Shown here in pieces: positions 15,908-24,908 of a stretch of 56,480 nt of DNA. The notes under the pieces were generated by a model. The model ran no database searches, was not told where the DNA came from, and saw only the letters and a list, made by a program, of their open reading frames with translations. A program made the position numbers and the translations under genes. How positions within the stretch are numbered: position 1 is the stretch's first letter; the number at the start of each line of letters is the position of its first letter. This DNA comes from an uncultured Eudoraea sp. (GTDB taxonomy: Bacteria > Bacteroidota > Bacteroidia > Flavobacteriales > Flavobacteriaceae). The DNA lies in assembly GCF_947260015.1 (NCBI RefSeq), contig NZ_CAMYOM010000021.1:1-56480 (forward strand). Direction: 5' to 3'.

Positions 15908-17431
15908 ATGAGTACCAAAGAAGAATTCTATGCGCATATAGAAAAAGGGTATACAACTAAGGGTGATTTTATAACAATGGGTGCGGCAATGTTAGAAGGA
16001 GAAACAGTTACGGGGGCCTATGTAAAAGTTCCCTTAAAGACCCTGAACAGACATGGGCTAATAGCTGGTGCCACCGGAACTGGTAAAACCAAAACACTTC
16101 AAATAATTGCGGAAAACTTATCTGATAAGGGAATACCGGTACTATTAATGGATTTAAAGGGTGACCTCAGCGGGATAGCCCAACCCAGCCCCGGACATCC
16201 CAAAATTGATGAAAGACATGAGAAGATTGGATTGCCTTTTGAACCGAAAAGCTTTCCTGTTGAAATTCTTTCCCTTTCAGAACAAGATGGCGTAAAACTC
16301 CGTGCGACTGTTTCAGAATTTGGACCCATTTTACTTTCCCGTATCCTGGATTTATCAGAAACACAGGAAGGAATTGTAGCCGTTATTTTTAAATATTGTG
16401 ATGATAATAAACTTCCTTTGTTAGACTTGAAGGACTTCAAAAAGGTATTACAGTACGCTACGGGAACTGGCAAAAAAGAGTTCGCAAAGGAATATGGAAG
16501 AATTTCAACAAGCTCAACAGGAACTATTCTAAGGAAAATTATAGAATTAGAACAACAGGGAGCCGATTTGTTTTTTGGTGAGAAATCCTTTGACGTGGAA
16601 GACCTTACACGTATTGATGAAAATGGAAGAGGTTATATAAATATCGTTCGTTTAACAGATATACAGGACAGACCTAAATTATTCAGCACATTTATGCTGA
16701 GTTTATTAGCGGAAATATATTCCACATTTCCCGAGCAGGGAGATAGTGACAGACCCGAGCTGATTTTCTTTATAGACGAGGCTCATTTAATTTTTAAAGA
16801 AGCTTCAGATGCCTTATTGGACCAGATAGAAAGTATCGTAAAACTAATTCGTTCCAAAGGTATTGGGCTTTATTTTGTTACACAGAATCCAACAGACGTG
16901 CCCAATGCGGTGCTCGCACAATTGGGTCTGAAAGTACAACATGCCCTGAGAGCCTTTACAGCCAGAGATCGCAAGGCCATTAAACTAACCGCGGAGAACT
17001 ATCCTGTCTCAGAGTATTATGACACCAAAGAGGTACTAACTTCACTGGGTATCGGGGAGGCACTTATTACCGTATTAGATGAAAAAGGAAGGCCAACCCC
17101 ACTTGCTGCCACAATGCTGCGTGCCCCTATGAGCCGAATGGATGTTTTAACTGATAGTGAATTAGATTCCGTAATTAATAATTCAAAACTGGTAAGTAAA
17201 TACAATAAGACTATTGATAGGGAAAGTGCCTACGAGATTTTAAATGAAAAAATAGAAAAGGCAGAAAAAGAAGCAGAGAAAGAGGCAGAACAAGAAGTTC
17301 AAACCCGAAGAACATCTAAAAGAAGAACTACAACACGGAGAAGTACACGTCAAAATCCTGTTATAAAAGTTTTAACCAGTGCAACGTTTATTCGTGGGGT
17401 TCTGGGAGTATTAAAAAAAGTTATGCGATAG
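15908..17431 (+). CDS. HerA-like ATPase of the DUF853 family
   Basis: The protein has 507 residues. Walker A is GATGTGKTKTL near residue 55, the DLKGDLSG strand follows, Walker B is LIFFIDEAHLIF near residue 290, and VTQNPTDVP is sensor-like. These match the DUF853 group of HerA/FtsK-superfamily ATPases. A Lys/Glu-rich then Arg-rich tail (about 440-490) precedes a short hydrophobic end. The proposed role is DNA translocation or helicase-like motor activity; the physiological role is not established. The lipoprotein gene follows after six bases, so the two are co-transcribed. Confidence 0.85.
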   Translation: MSTKEEFYAHIEKGYTTKGDFITMGAAMLEGETVTGAYVKVPLKTLNRHGLIAGATGTGKTKTLQIIAENLSDKGIPVLLMDLKGDLSGIAQPSPGHPKIDERHEKIGLPFEPKSFPVEILSLSEQDGVKLRATVSEFGPILLSRILDLSETQEGIVAVIFKYCDDNKLPLLDLKDFKKVLQYATGTGKKEFAKEYGRISTSSTGTILRKIIELEQQGADLFFGEKSFDVEDLTRIDENGRGYINIVRLTDIQDRPKLFSTFMLSLLAEIYSTFPEQGDSDRPELIFFIDEAHLIFKEASDALLDQIESIVKLIRSKGIGLYFVTQNPTDVPNAVLAQLGLKVQHALRAFTARDRKAIKLTAENYPVSEYYDTKEVLTSLGIGEALITVLDEKGRPTPLAATMLRAPMSRMDVLTDSELDSVINNSKLVSKYNKTIDRESAYEILNEKIEKAEKEAEKEAEQEVQTRRTSKRRTTTRRSTRQNPVIKVLTSATFIRGVLGVLKKVMR

Positions 17432-17437
17432 TAAAAT

Positions 17438-17992
17438 ATGAAAAAACTTCAACTTACATCTGTTTTAGTAATAGTACTGATCTTAATAAATTGTAAAAAT
17501 GAAAGGGATCCGGACTTTTTGATTAACAATACGCAAGTTGGAAAACTAATGCGAACCAGTCCTGTGAGCGAACTTGAAAGTATTTATAGCAATGATTCAA
17601 TAGTTAAGGATACTTCAGCGCCCGCCTTTATATCTAATTCTAATACTATTCAAATCTATGAAAAAGGCGGACAGCATATGTTAACCTTAACTCCAAACAG
17701 GGATAGTATTCCAAAAATTGGGATAGTACGTGTACTGGACCCCAGATTTAAAACAGAAAACGGAATTGGGCTCCAAAGTACGTTTAAGCAAATAAAAGAT
17801 AAATTCGTCATAAAGAAAATAGTAACCTCCTTAAATAACGTAATTATATTTATTGAGAGAAGTGATGTGTATTTTACAATAGATAAAGAAGAATTACCGG
17901 CAAGTCTGCGGTATGATACCAGTATTAATATTGAAGAGGTGCAAATCCCCGATGATGCCAAAATCAAATACCTGATGGTTGGATGGGATTAA
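17438..17992 (+). CDS. Hypothetical lipoprotein
   Basis: The protein has 184 residues. The signal peptide ends in ILINC, with Cys19 followed by KNERDPD, typical of a Bacteroidota lipoprotein. No known domain is recognised. The mature part alternates beta-like segments (NTIQIYEKGGQHMLTL, KIGIVRVLD, NVIIFIERSDVYFTI). It follows the HerA-like gene by six bases, an odd pairing of a cytoplasmic motor with an exported protein, probably just shared transcription. Confidence 0.65.
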   Translation: MKKLQLTSVLVIVLILINCKNERDPDFLINNTQVGKLMRTSPVSELESIYSNDSIVKDTSAPAFISNSNTIQIYEKGGQHMLTLTPNRDSIPKIGIVRVLDPRFKTENGIGLQSTFKQIKDKFVIKKIVTSLNNVIIFIERSDVYFTIDKEELPASLRYDTSINIEEVQIPDDAKIKYLMVGWD

Positions 17993-18091
17993 TATTAAGG
18001 TTTTTTCGATTTTAACCCCTGTTAATTATTTCATAAGACTTACTATTAAAACTTCCTTTTTTCATTAAATTAATGTAAAAACAACCACATC

Positions 18092-19054
18092 ATGGTAAAA
18101 TATTCCTTTAGCCTTATTTTTATGTTTTTTTCTATAATCGTTTTTGGTCAATATGAATACGAACCAACAAGCCAAAACCCTTACGGTCTTCCCAATCCAA
18201 AAGCACCCCCAGAAATATTGGATTTTGCTCCTTTAATAGGTAGCTGTAATTGCGAATCTGTTTCACGTAAGGCTGATAAATCGTGGTCTGAACCAGTAAC
18301 AATGAAATGGCGTTTTAAGTATATTATGAATGGCATGGCTGTCCAGGATGAAACTCTTAAGGAAGACGGAAAACACGCTGGAAGCATTCGTCAATATATA
18401 CAAGACAGCACCCGCTGGTATGTACATTATTACAGTTCCGGGTCTCCCTCCACAATACTGCCGGCATGGAATGGAAAAAAAAATAAAGATGGCAGAATTA
18501 TCCTTTACAGAGAGCAAAGTGCGCCTAATGGAATGGATGGATATTACAAAATAACTTTTTATGATATTTCTGAAAATGGCTTTAACTGGCTAGGTGAATG
18601 GGTTAACAAAGATGAGACTTTATCCTATCCAACATGGAAAATTACGTGCAAACGAGAATTCTCCATGCAAAGTGCAGAAGATAAAGGCAAAATTAAGGAG
18701 GCAGCCAGACAATTTTCTAAAGCTTATATAAATGCAGATTATGATAATCTCATGGAGGTTTATGCTTCTGATGCCAAGATTTTTCCGAATAATTCATCAA
18801 TTATAGAAGGAATGAATGCTATAAGACAAAGATGGATATTGGCTGAAGGATCAAAAATTATCCATCATGAAATACTTCCGGAAGAAATAAATATTCTTGG
18901 AAACTACGCCTATGACTATGGGTACTACAACGGTAGTACCCAAACCGCAAATGGGAATAAGGTAGATTGGAAAGGTAAATATGTCGTTGTTTGGAAAAAG
19001 GTGAACGAGGATTGGAAAATGTATTTGGACATATGGAACCAGGTCGTAGAATAA
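18092..19054 (+). CDS. Exported protein: DUF1579-like domain plus SnoaL/NTF2-like domain
   Basis: The protein has 320 residues. A signal peptide (FSIIVFG, then QYEYEP) leads to a beta-rich domain at about 45-190 with the pattern of DUF1579-like proteins (PLIGSCNCES, WRFKYIMNGMAVQDE, LGEWVNKDE). A C-terminal NTF2/SnoaL/DUF4440-like domain at about 205-318 follows (ARQFSKAYINADYDNLMEVY, GKYVVVWKKVNEDWKMYLDIWN). Such domains bind small hydrophobic ligands or act as isomerases or hydrolases; the ligand is unknown. No operon partner is obvious. Confidence 0.65.
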   Translation: MVKYSFSLIFMFFSIIVFGQYEYEPTSQNPYGLPNPKAPPEILDFAPLIGSCNCESVSRKADKSWSEPVTMKWRFKYIMNGMAVQDETLKEDGKHAGSIRQYIQDSTRWYVHYYSSGSPSTILPAWNGKKNKDGRIILYREQSAPNGMDGYYKITFYDISENGFNWLGEWVNKDETLSYPTWKITCKREFSMQSAEDKGKIKEAARQFSKAYINADYDNLMEVYASDAKIFPNNSSIIEGMNAIRQRWILAEGSKIIHHEILPEEINILGNYAYDYGYYNGSTQTANGNKVDWKGKYVVVWKKVNEDWKMYLDIWNQVVE

Positions 19055-19109
19055 CTCCTATTTATAAATCTATCATCTTTACACCTGTAATTATTGGGAT
19101 TTAGCTCTT

Positions 19110-19138
19110 TTGTCTATACCGGTATCGCTATATTTTTG
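19110..19138 (+). promoter_or_regulatory. Putative housekeeping promoter (TTG-N18-TATTTTTG)
   Basis: TTG at 19110-19112 and TATTTTTG at 19131-19138 are 18 bases apart, a good match to the Bacteroidota primary-sigma promoter. The alpha/beta hydrolase ATG lies 26 bases downstream. Confidence 0.55.
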
Positions 19139-19164
19139 CACTCATCCGGTAAATTTGATAATAA

Positions 19165-20028
19165 ATGAAAAAAATAGTAAATCGTATTCTTGCCCGGGCA
19201 TATGGGGCCTATTTTAATATCATTGCTCTGTTCTCAAAAAAACTGGTTGGAGAAAAGGCAGTTACCCTGTTTAGTTCACCCCGAAAAGGCAAAGTGCTTC
19301 CCATTCAAGCTTCCTTTTTAAAAAAAGCTGAGGATATAATGATTGAAGTGGGTGGTAAACAAATACAAACTTATTCCTGGGCAGGAACTAAAGAAACCGT
19401 TTTATTACTTCACGGTTGGGAGAGTAATTCATTTCGCTGGCGTAAGCTGATAAGTTTTCTGAGTGACGCAAATTTTGCTGTAGTTGCGTTTGATGCACCT
19501 GCCCACGGAAATTCATCCGGGGGAATTTTTAATGTCCCGTTATATGCGGAATGTGCGCAACATATCGTTAAACATTATAAACCGGCTTTTATAATTGGGC
19601 ATTCCGTTGGAGGTATGGCAGCCTTGTATCACCAATACATTTATCCACATAGTTCCATTCAAAAGATCGTCTCCATCGGCTCCCCATCCGAACAATATGA
19701 ACTTATGGACCACTATCAAAAACTGTTAGGGTTCAACAACAATGTGCTTTCTGCCATGGACGATTATTTTCAGGCGCATTTTGGGTATGGAATCCGGGAT
19801 TTTTCCAGTTCTCAGTTTGCACAGAAGATTCAAATTGAAGGATTGTTAGTACATGATATAGAAGATCCGATAACTCCCTTTCACAACTCAGAAAAAGTAC
19901 ATGCTAATTGGAAAAACAGTAAACTAATTAGCACTCGTGGTTTAGGTCATTCCATGCATCAGGACGATGTAAATAATCAAATTGTAGATTTTTTGAAATC
20001 AAAGAAAAGGGCTAATTTTAGCGCATAA
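19165..20028 (+). CDS. Alpha/beta hydrolase
   Basis: The protein has 287 residues. The catalytic nucleophile is in IIGHSVGG (Ser about 147), the oxyanion region is [10 protein letters not shown], the acid is in [10 protein letters not shown] and the histidine in RGLGHSMHQ, giving a complete triad. There is no signal peptide, but the first 40 residues are basic with a hydrophobic patch. The substrate is unknown. It is co-transcribed with the VOC protein 10 bases downstream. Confidence 0.8.
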   Translation: MKKIVNRILARAYGAYFNIIALFSKKLVGEKAVTLFSSPRKGKVLPIQASFLKKAEDIMIEVGGKQIQTYSWAGTKETVLLLHGWESNSFRWRKLISFLSDANFAVVAFDAPAHGNSSGGIFNVPLYAECAQHIVKHYKPAFIIGHSVGGMAALYHQYIYPHSSIQKIVSIGSPSEQYELMDHYQKLLGFNNNVLSAMDDYFQAHFGYGIRDFSSSQFAQKIQIEGLLVHDIEDPITPFHNSEKVHANWKNSKLISTRGLGHSMHQDDVNNQIVDFLKSKKRANFSA

Positions 20029-20038
20029 ATTACTTACT

Positions 20039-20461
20039 ATGCCAACTATTTCACCATTTCACATCGCGATTCCTGTTCATAACCTGGATGAATGCCGAAC
20101 TTTTTACAGAGATGTACTTAAATGCGAAGAGGGACGTAGTAGCGAGCATTGGGTTGACTTTAATTTTTTTGGGCATCAACTGGTAATTCATTACAAGCCA
20201 AAGGCTAAAGAAGAGTTACATTCCAATCCGGTGGATGGTAAAGATGTTCCCGTGCCTCACTATGGTGTGGTATTGCCATGGGATACCTTCCAAACTTTTT
20301 CCAAAGAAATAGAAGCTAAAGGAATATCTTTTGTGATTGAACCCTATATCCGTTTTGAAGGCCAGGTTGGAGAACAAGCTACTATGTTCTTTTTAGACCC
20401 GGCAGGTAATGCCCTGGAGTTCAAGGCTTTTAAAGATATGGGGCAGTTATTTGCCAAATAA
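20039..20461 (+). CDS. VOC (glyoxalase/dioxygenase) family protein
   Basis: The protein has 140 residues with the two-repeat VOC fold: [20 protein letters not shown] at the start and [17 protein letters not shown] near the end. The metal-site pattern includes His8, a His in FFGHQLVIH and Glu in LEFKAF. Members include glyoxalase I, dioxygenases and resistance proteins; the substrate cannot be told. It lies 10 bases after the hydrolase gene and converges with a small membrane gene. Confidence 0.8.
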   Translation: MPTISPFHIAIPVHNLDECRTFYRDVLKCEEGRSSEHWVDFNFFGHQLVIHYKPKAKEELHSNPVDGKDVPVPHYGVVLPWDTFQTFSKEIEAKGISFVIEPYIRFEGQVGEQATMFFLDPAGNALEFKAFKDMGQLFAK

Positions 20462-20468
20462 ACATAAT

Positions 20469-20657
20469 TTACTTAGTCTTTTTTATATACGTGTACCATA
20501 ACCACATGACAATGGCGTAGATTACTCCAAAAACCACGCCTCCTTTTAATTCACTAAAAATAGCTTCCATAGAATAGTCTTTTCCAAGAATCCAGGAAAA
20601 TAAAGTGTAGAAAAAAATGGCTGCCACTATTTGGCTTGTGAATTTCTTTTTATCCAT
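20469..20657 (-). CDS. 62-residue hypothetical membrane protein
   Basis: It has two hydrophobic segments, about 9-25 and 39-56 (GVVFGVIYAIVMWLWYTY), with lysine-rich ends (MDKKK, IKKTK). It starts 11 bases after the esterase-like gene on the same strand, suggesting co-transcription. No family is recognised. Confidence 0.5.
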   Translation of the reverse strand: MDKKKFTSQIVAAIFFYTLFSWILGKDYSMEAIFSELKGGVVFGVIYAIVMWLWYTYIKKTK

Positions 20658-20668
20658 GATAATTCAAT

Positions 20669-22405
20669 CTATTTATACCTCCAGCTTTTTAGATCAGCTC
20701 CGGGGGGAGCACTTTCTGCGATTCGTTTCATAATCTTAGGAACATACATGCTGTTATACCTCAGCCTGGAAATATGGTTGGGTTCTACAGGGTCTCCATT
20801 CCAGCAGTGTTCCGCCCGGTCACCATATAAAACTTCTCCATCGTAATAAGGATCGGAGGTATTTTCAAGGAATTCTTCCATTTTATAAACCGCGTTGTTT
20901 AAATAATAGTTATCCATATCCCCGCAGTAAATATTAATTTTACCTTTTAACTTCTCGCCCAGCTTATCCCAGTCCCTTTCCAGAATGTGGCGGAGGTCAT
21001 AATTCTCTTTCCAGTAACTTGCTACTTCCGGATTTATAATTCCAGTCTTTTTGTCCCATATACGTTCAGGATAACCCTCTTTTCCCTGTGGAGAATAGGT
21101 GGCTTCCCAAATATCCCACTGTTGACCGGAGCGGGAATTATCTCCCAAAACCAATTCCAGATGATTTTCGTCACGTACGGTAGATTGAATCTGACCTAAA
21201 TAGTCTCTATGCGCAGGCACTTCCAGCATTTTATGATCACTTTTGTAGTAATACGCATTTTCATCTTCATAAATATTTGTAAGGACGTAAGCACTAAAAT
21301 CAATAGGATCAGGACAGGCAGCAAAACAACCATTATATTCTTCCGGGTATTTAACCTGAACCGCCAGTGCCTCCCAGCCTCCTGTTGAGCCCCCGTATAA
21401 AAAACGAGACCAGCCTTCGCCTAAGCCCCGAAACTCTTTTTCAATATACGGAATGAGCTCATGGGTTATAGCGTCGCCATAAGGACCCTGACTGGCAGAA
21501 TTCACGGCATATGAATCGTCATAGTAAGGAGTAGGATGTTGTATTTCAATGATCAGGAACCTCGGAAAATCCGGTTCGTTCCATCTTTTATAAAAATCGT
21601 AGGCTTCTTGTTGCTGTATGATGTTATAACCTGAAACCTTAAAGCGCTCTGCATAATCCGGTTCAAGCTTAGGATCTGGTGGAACAGTTCTGAATCCCCC
21701 AAAATCATTTGGGAAATGCCCATGGAATATCATTAGCGGATATTTTGCTTCCGGATGCTCATCAAAACTCTTTGGAAGCAGGATATGAGCACCTAAATAG
21801 ATGTCCCTTCCCCAAAACTCTGAAAGTTTTTCGGATCGCATCTTAATGTGTTTTATCCATTCTGTATCTTCAGGTTCTTCAATAGGCGGAATCACCTGAT
21901 CCATTACGACAGCTATTTCCAAATCACCATTTTCCGGGATGGTAACTTTAAATGGTTTGCTGTATATATTACCGGGAGACCTGTTCCATTTTTGTCCTTC
22001 ACCATTATCCATAGGTAACTTTACCGTATGACCGGTGCTTAGTTTAAAGGTTTCATAGATATGTAATAAAGCTTGCACCCAATATTCGCCCGGCGGTAAA
22101 TCTGCTAAACTGGCATATGGAAATCCATGGTCTGAAGCATCAAAAGTCTGTTCAACATTTGGTGCCATTCCGTCTACATTCATACCAAATATTAGCTGTG
22201 TGTTAAGACCACTATTTATCTGGAAACGCGGTTCATCTTCATCGTTTGCAGATAGCATAAGCAATAATCGACCATCTTGTGCCTTGGGACTGATATTATC
22301 AGAGAATGAAACTTTAATGGTGATATCGGATGTTTTTTCTTCAACAAATTGACATCCCGACAAACAAATAATTAGAAAACTAAGAAAAAATACTGGTTTG
22401 AACAT
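20669..22405 (-). CDS. Lipoprotein esterase, alpha/beta-hydrolase fold (EstD/Fes-like)
   Basis: The protein has 578 residues. Its signal peptide ends in LSGC (Cys18). The N-terminal 170 residues are beta-rich (ITIKVSFSDNI, LPPGEYWVQALLH), like an immunoglobulin-type accessory domain. The esterase domain follows, with YPLMIFHGHF, the nucleophile elbow YGGSTGGWEA (GxSxGG) and a C-terminal region containing GDMDNYYLN and AEHCWNG, which supply the likely Asp and His. Family members hydrolyse esters such as acetyl-sugars or siderophores. The substrate is unknown and the location is the cell envelope. Confidence 0.8.
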   Translation of the reverse strand: MFKPVFFLSFLIICLSGCQFVEEKTSDITIKVSFSDNISPKAQDGRLLLMLSANDEDEPRFQINSGLNTQLIFGMNVDGMAPNVEQTFDASDHGFPYASLADLPPGEYWVQALLHIYETFKLSTGHTVKLPMDNGEGQKWNRSPGNIYSKPFKVTIPENGDLEIAVVMDQVIPPIEEPEDTEWIKHIKMRSEKLSEFWGRDIYLGAHILLPKSFDEHPEAKYPLMIFHGHFPNDFGGFRTVPPDPKLEPDYAERFKVSGYNIIQQQEAYDFYKRWNEPDFPRFLIIEIQHPTPYYDDSYAVNSASQGPYGDAITHELIPYIEKEFRGLGEGWSRFLYGGSTGGWEALAVQVKYPEEYNGCFAACPDPIDFSAYVLTNIYEDENAYYYKSDHKMLEVPAHRDYLGQIQSTVRDENHLELVLGDNSRSGQQWDIWEATYSPQGKEGYPERIWDKKTGIINPEVASYWKENYDLRHILERDWDKLGEKLKGKINIYCGDMDNYYLNNAVYKMEEFLENTSDPYYDGEVLYGDRAEHCWNGDPVEPNHISRLRYNSMYVPKIMKRIAESAPPGADLKSWRYK

Positions 22406-22496
22406 AGAAGTTGGATTTGCGACAAAAGGTACTCATTTCCCTTAAATCATGAAATTTCTCACCTAATTATTCCGGCCAGTTTAGAATGGCTATTTG

Positions 22497-23381
22497 CTAT
22501 TTTTTTTGAGTACGCCTTTTACGTGCCAGCAGTGTATTTTTCAAAAGCATTGCAATAGTCATAGGGCCCACCCCACCTGGAACGGGTGTAATATAAGATG
22601 CTTTTTTACTAACGGCCTCAAAATCAACATCACCTGCTAAGTAATAACCTCTCTCTTTGCTCTTATCGGGAACCCTAGTAATTCCAACGTCAATAATTAC
22701 AGCTCCGTCACGTACCATATCTCCCGTTAGAAAACCTGGTACTCCCAAGGCAGAAACGATAATATCTGCCTGCAAGGTTAAGGCTTTAATATCTTTAGTC
22801 CTGCTATGCGCTAAGGTTACTGTGGCATTGGCAAATTTGCCTTTCTGGCTAAGTAATATACTAATAGGCCTGCCCACAATATGGCTGCGACCGATAACAA
22901 CAGCATGTTTCCCTTCAACATCTACCTCATACCTTCTTAATAATTCCATGATACCAAACGGGGTAGCGGATATAAAAGATTCCATATCCAGGGCCATTTT
23001 ACCAAAATTTGCAGGATGGAAACCATCTACATCCTTATCCGGATCTACGGCCAGTAGGACTTTTTGTTCATCGATGTGCTCAGGCAAAGGCAATTGTACT
23101 ATATAACCATCTATTTCCGGGTCTGAATTGAGTTCATTTACCAGTTTTAATAATTCTTCTTCTGAAGTGTCTTCAGGCAAGTGTTTAAGGGTAGATTCAA
23201 AACCTATGCGTTTACATGAGCGTACCTTGCTTCCCACATAGGTAAGACTGGCTCCGTCATTTCCAACAAGTACCGCGGCCAAATGAGGAACTTTTTCGCC
23301 ACGTAATTTGATCTCACCAACCTCAGCGGCAATTTCATCTTTAATCTGATTTGCAATTTCTTTTCCGTTGAGAAGGGTCAT
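22497..23381 (-). CDS. folD: Methylenetetrahydrofolate dehydrogenase / cyclohydrolase
   Basis: The protein has 294 residues, the normal FolD length. Signatures include TYVGSKVRSCKRIGF with the catalytic Tyr/Lys pair, GYIVQLPLP, GRSHIVGRPISILL for NADP binding, and TPVPGGVGPMTIAML. It interconverts 5,10-methylene- and 10-formyl-THF in the cytoplasm. It starts 29 bases after the ffh stop and is likely read through from ffh. Confidence 0.95.
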   Translation of the reverse strand: MTLLNGKEIANQIKDEIAAEVGEIKLRGEKVPHLAAVLVGNDGASLTYVGSKVRSCKRIGFESTLKHLPEDTSEEELLKLVNELNSDPEIDGYIVQLPLPEHIDEQKVLLAVDPDKDVDGFHPANFGKMALDMESFISATPFGIMELLRRYEVDVEGKHAVVIGRSHIVGRPISILLSQKGKFANATVTLAHSRTKDIKALTLQADIIVSALGVPGFLTGDMVRDGAVIIDVGITRVPDKSKERGYYLAGDVDFEAVSKKASYITPVPGGVGPMTIAMLLKNTLLARKRRTQKK

Positions 23382-23410
23382 TTATTAACTAATTATTGGT
23401 TTAAAAACTC

Positions 23411-24739
23411 TTATTTCATATTCTGCATCATCTGCATCATTTTTTTGCCTCCACCACCTTGCATCATTTTCATCATTTTGCTCATTTGATCAAACTGCTT
23501 TAGCAATTGATTTACTTCCTGAATATTACGTCCGCTGCCTTTGGCTATTCTTTTTTTCCTACCGGCATCCAGTTTAGAAGGATTGGACCTTTCATCGGGT
23601 GTCATAGAATGAATAATGGCTTCAACATGTTTAAATGCATCATCATCTATATCCATTCCCTTTAGTGCCTTCCCGGCTCCGGGTATCATCCCCATTAAGT
23701 CCTTCATGCTCCCCATCTTCTTGATCTGCTGTATCTGTTTGAGGAAATCATCAAATCCGAACTTATTCTTCGCAATCTTTTTCTGAATTTTACGAGCCTC
23801 GTCTTCATCAAATTGTTCCTGTGCCCTTTCCACCAGGGAGATAACATCGCCCATTCCCAGAATACGATCGGCCATACGTGCCGGGTGAAAGACATCAATG
23901 GCATCCATCTTCTCACCTGTACCAATAAATTTTATGGGTTTATCAACTACAGATTTAATAGAAATTGCAGCACCACCACGTGTGTCCCCATCCAGCTTGG
24001 TTAGAATAACTCCGTCAAAATTCAGAACATCATTAAATGCCTTTGCCGTATTCACCGCATCCTGACCTGTCATGGAATCTACCACAAAGAGGGTTTCCTG
24101 CGGATTTACCGCATCGCGGATGTTGGCTATTTCCGTCATCATCTGTTCATCAACAGCCAGCCGGCCTGCGGTATCAATAATTACGACATTGAAACCATTA
24201 CTTTTAGCATGAGCCAATCCTGCCTTTGCAAGGGATACCGGATCGGAATTTTCTTTATCTGAAAATACCTCCACTCCTAGCTGTTCTCCTACAATATGCA
24301 GCTGATCAATGGCCGCTGGTCTGTAAACATCACAGGCTACTAATAAAGGGTTTTTAGATTTTTTCTGCTTTAAATAATTCGCAAGTTTGCCTGAAAAGGT
24401 GGTCTTACCAGATCCCTGAAGACCTGACATAAGTATTACGGATGGATTACCGGAAAGATCAATGCCTTCTGCATCCCCGCCCATTAATTGGGTAAGTTCA
24501 TCCTTTACAATTTTAACCATCAACTGCCCGGGTTGTAAGCTGGTCAAAACATTCTGACCCAAGGCCTTTTCTTTTACTCTATTCGTAAATTCCTTGGCTA
24601 TTTTAAAATTAACATCGGCATCCAGGAGAGCCCTTCTTACTTCTTTGGTAGTCTCAGCAACATTAATTTCGGTAATCTGGCCATGCCCTTTGAGGACATG
24701 TAATGCTTTATCCAGCTTATCACTTAAATTATCAAACAT
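23411..24739 (-). CDS. ffh: Signal recognition particle protein
   Basis: The protein has 442 residues. It has an N-terminal four-helix domain, then the GTPase domain with GLQGSGKTTFSGKLA (G1), IDTAGRLA (G3) and LTKLDGD (G4). The C-terminal methionine-rich M domain ends QMSKMMKMMQGGGGKKMMQMM. It binds signal sequences and SRP RNA during co-translational targeting. A perfect -7 box, TAAATTTG, is on the minus strand at 24773-24766, 27 bases before the start. No SRP RNA gene was spotted nearby. Confidence 0.97.
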   Translation of the reverse strand: MFDNLSDKLDKALHVLKGHGQITEINVAETTKEVRRALLDADVNFKIAKEFTNRVKEKALGQNVLTSLQPGQLMVKIVKDELTQLMGGDAEGIDLSGNPSVILMSGLQGSGKTTFSGKLANYLKQKKSKNPLLVACDVYRPAAIDQLHIVGEQLGVEVFSDKENSDPVSLAKAGLAHAKSNGFNVVIIDTAGRLAVDEQMMTEIANIRDAVNPQETLFVVDSMTGQDAVNTAKAFNDVLNFDGVILTKLDGDTRGGAAISIKSVVDKPIKFIGTGEKMDAIDVFHPARMADRILGMGDVISLVERAQEQFDEDEARKIQKKIAKNKFGFDDFLKQIQQIKKMGSMKDLMGMIPGAGKALKGMDIDDDAFKHVEAIIHSMTPDERSNPSKLDAGRKKRIAKGSGRNIQEVNQLLKQFDQMSKMMKMMQGGGGKKMMQMMQNMK

Positions 24740-24820
24740 CGTTTTATGTCAATTATGGCGAAGTGCAAATTTAATAATAACAATGGGATGATGGAAGACT
24801 GAAGAAAAAAATATAAAAGA

Positions 24821-24855
24821 GAAAAGGGTAACTTCTGTAAGAAGTTACCCTTTTC
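24821..24855 (-). terminator. Strong hairpin terminator after the repeat-lipoprotein gene
   Basis: A perfect 16-base inverted repeat (24821-24836 and 24840-24855) with a 3-base loop is followed on the minus strand by a T-rich tract. It lies 54 bases past the stop of the lipoprotein gene and insulates it from ffh. Confidence 0.8.
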
Positions 24856-24908
24856 AGCAAAATAGGGGGGCAAATAAGGTATTTTAAATACTTTTCCTTA
24901 GGGTATAT

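Noticed and set aside
23411-24739. FtsY instead of Ffh
   Set aside because: The methionine-rich M domain at the C-terminus is present and the acidic A domain of FtsY is absent.
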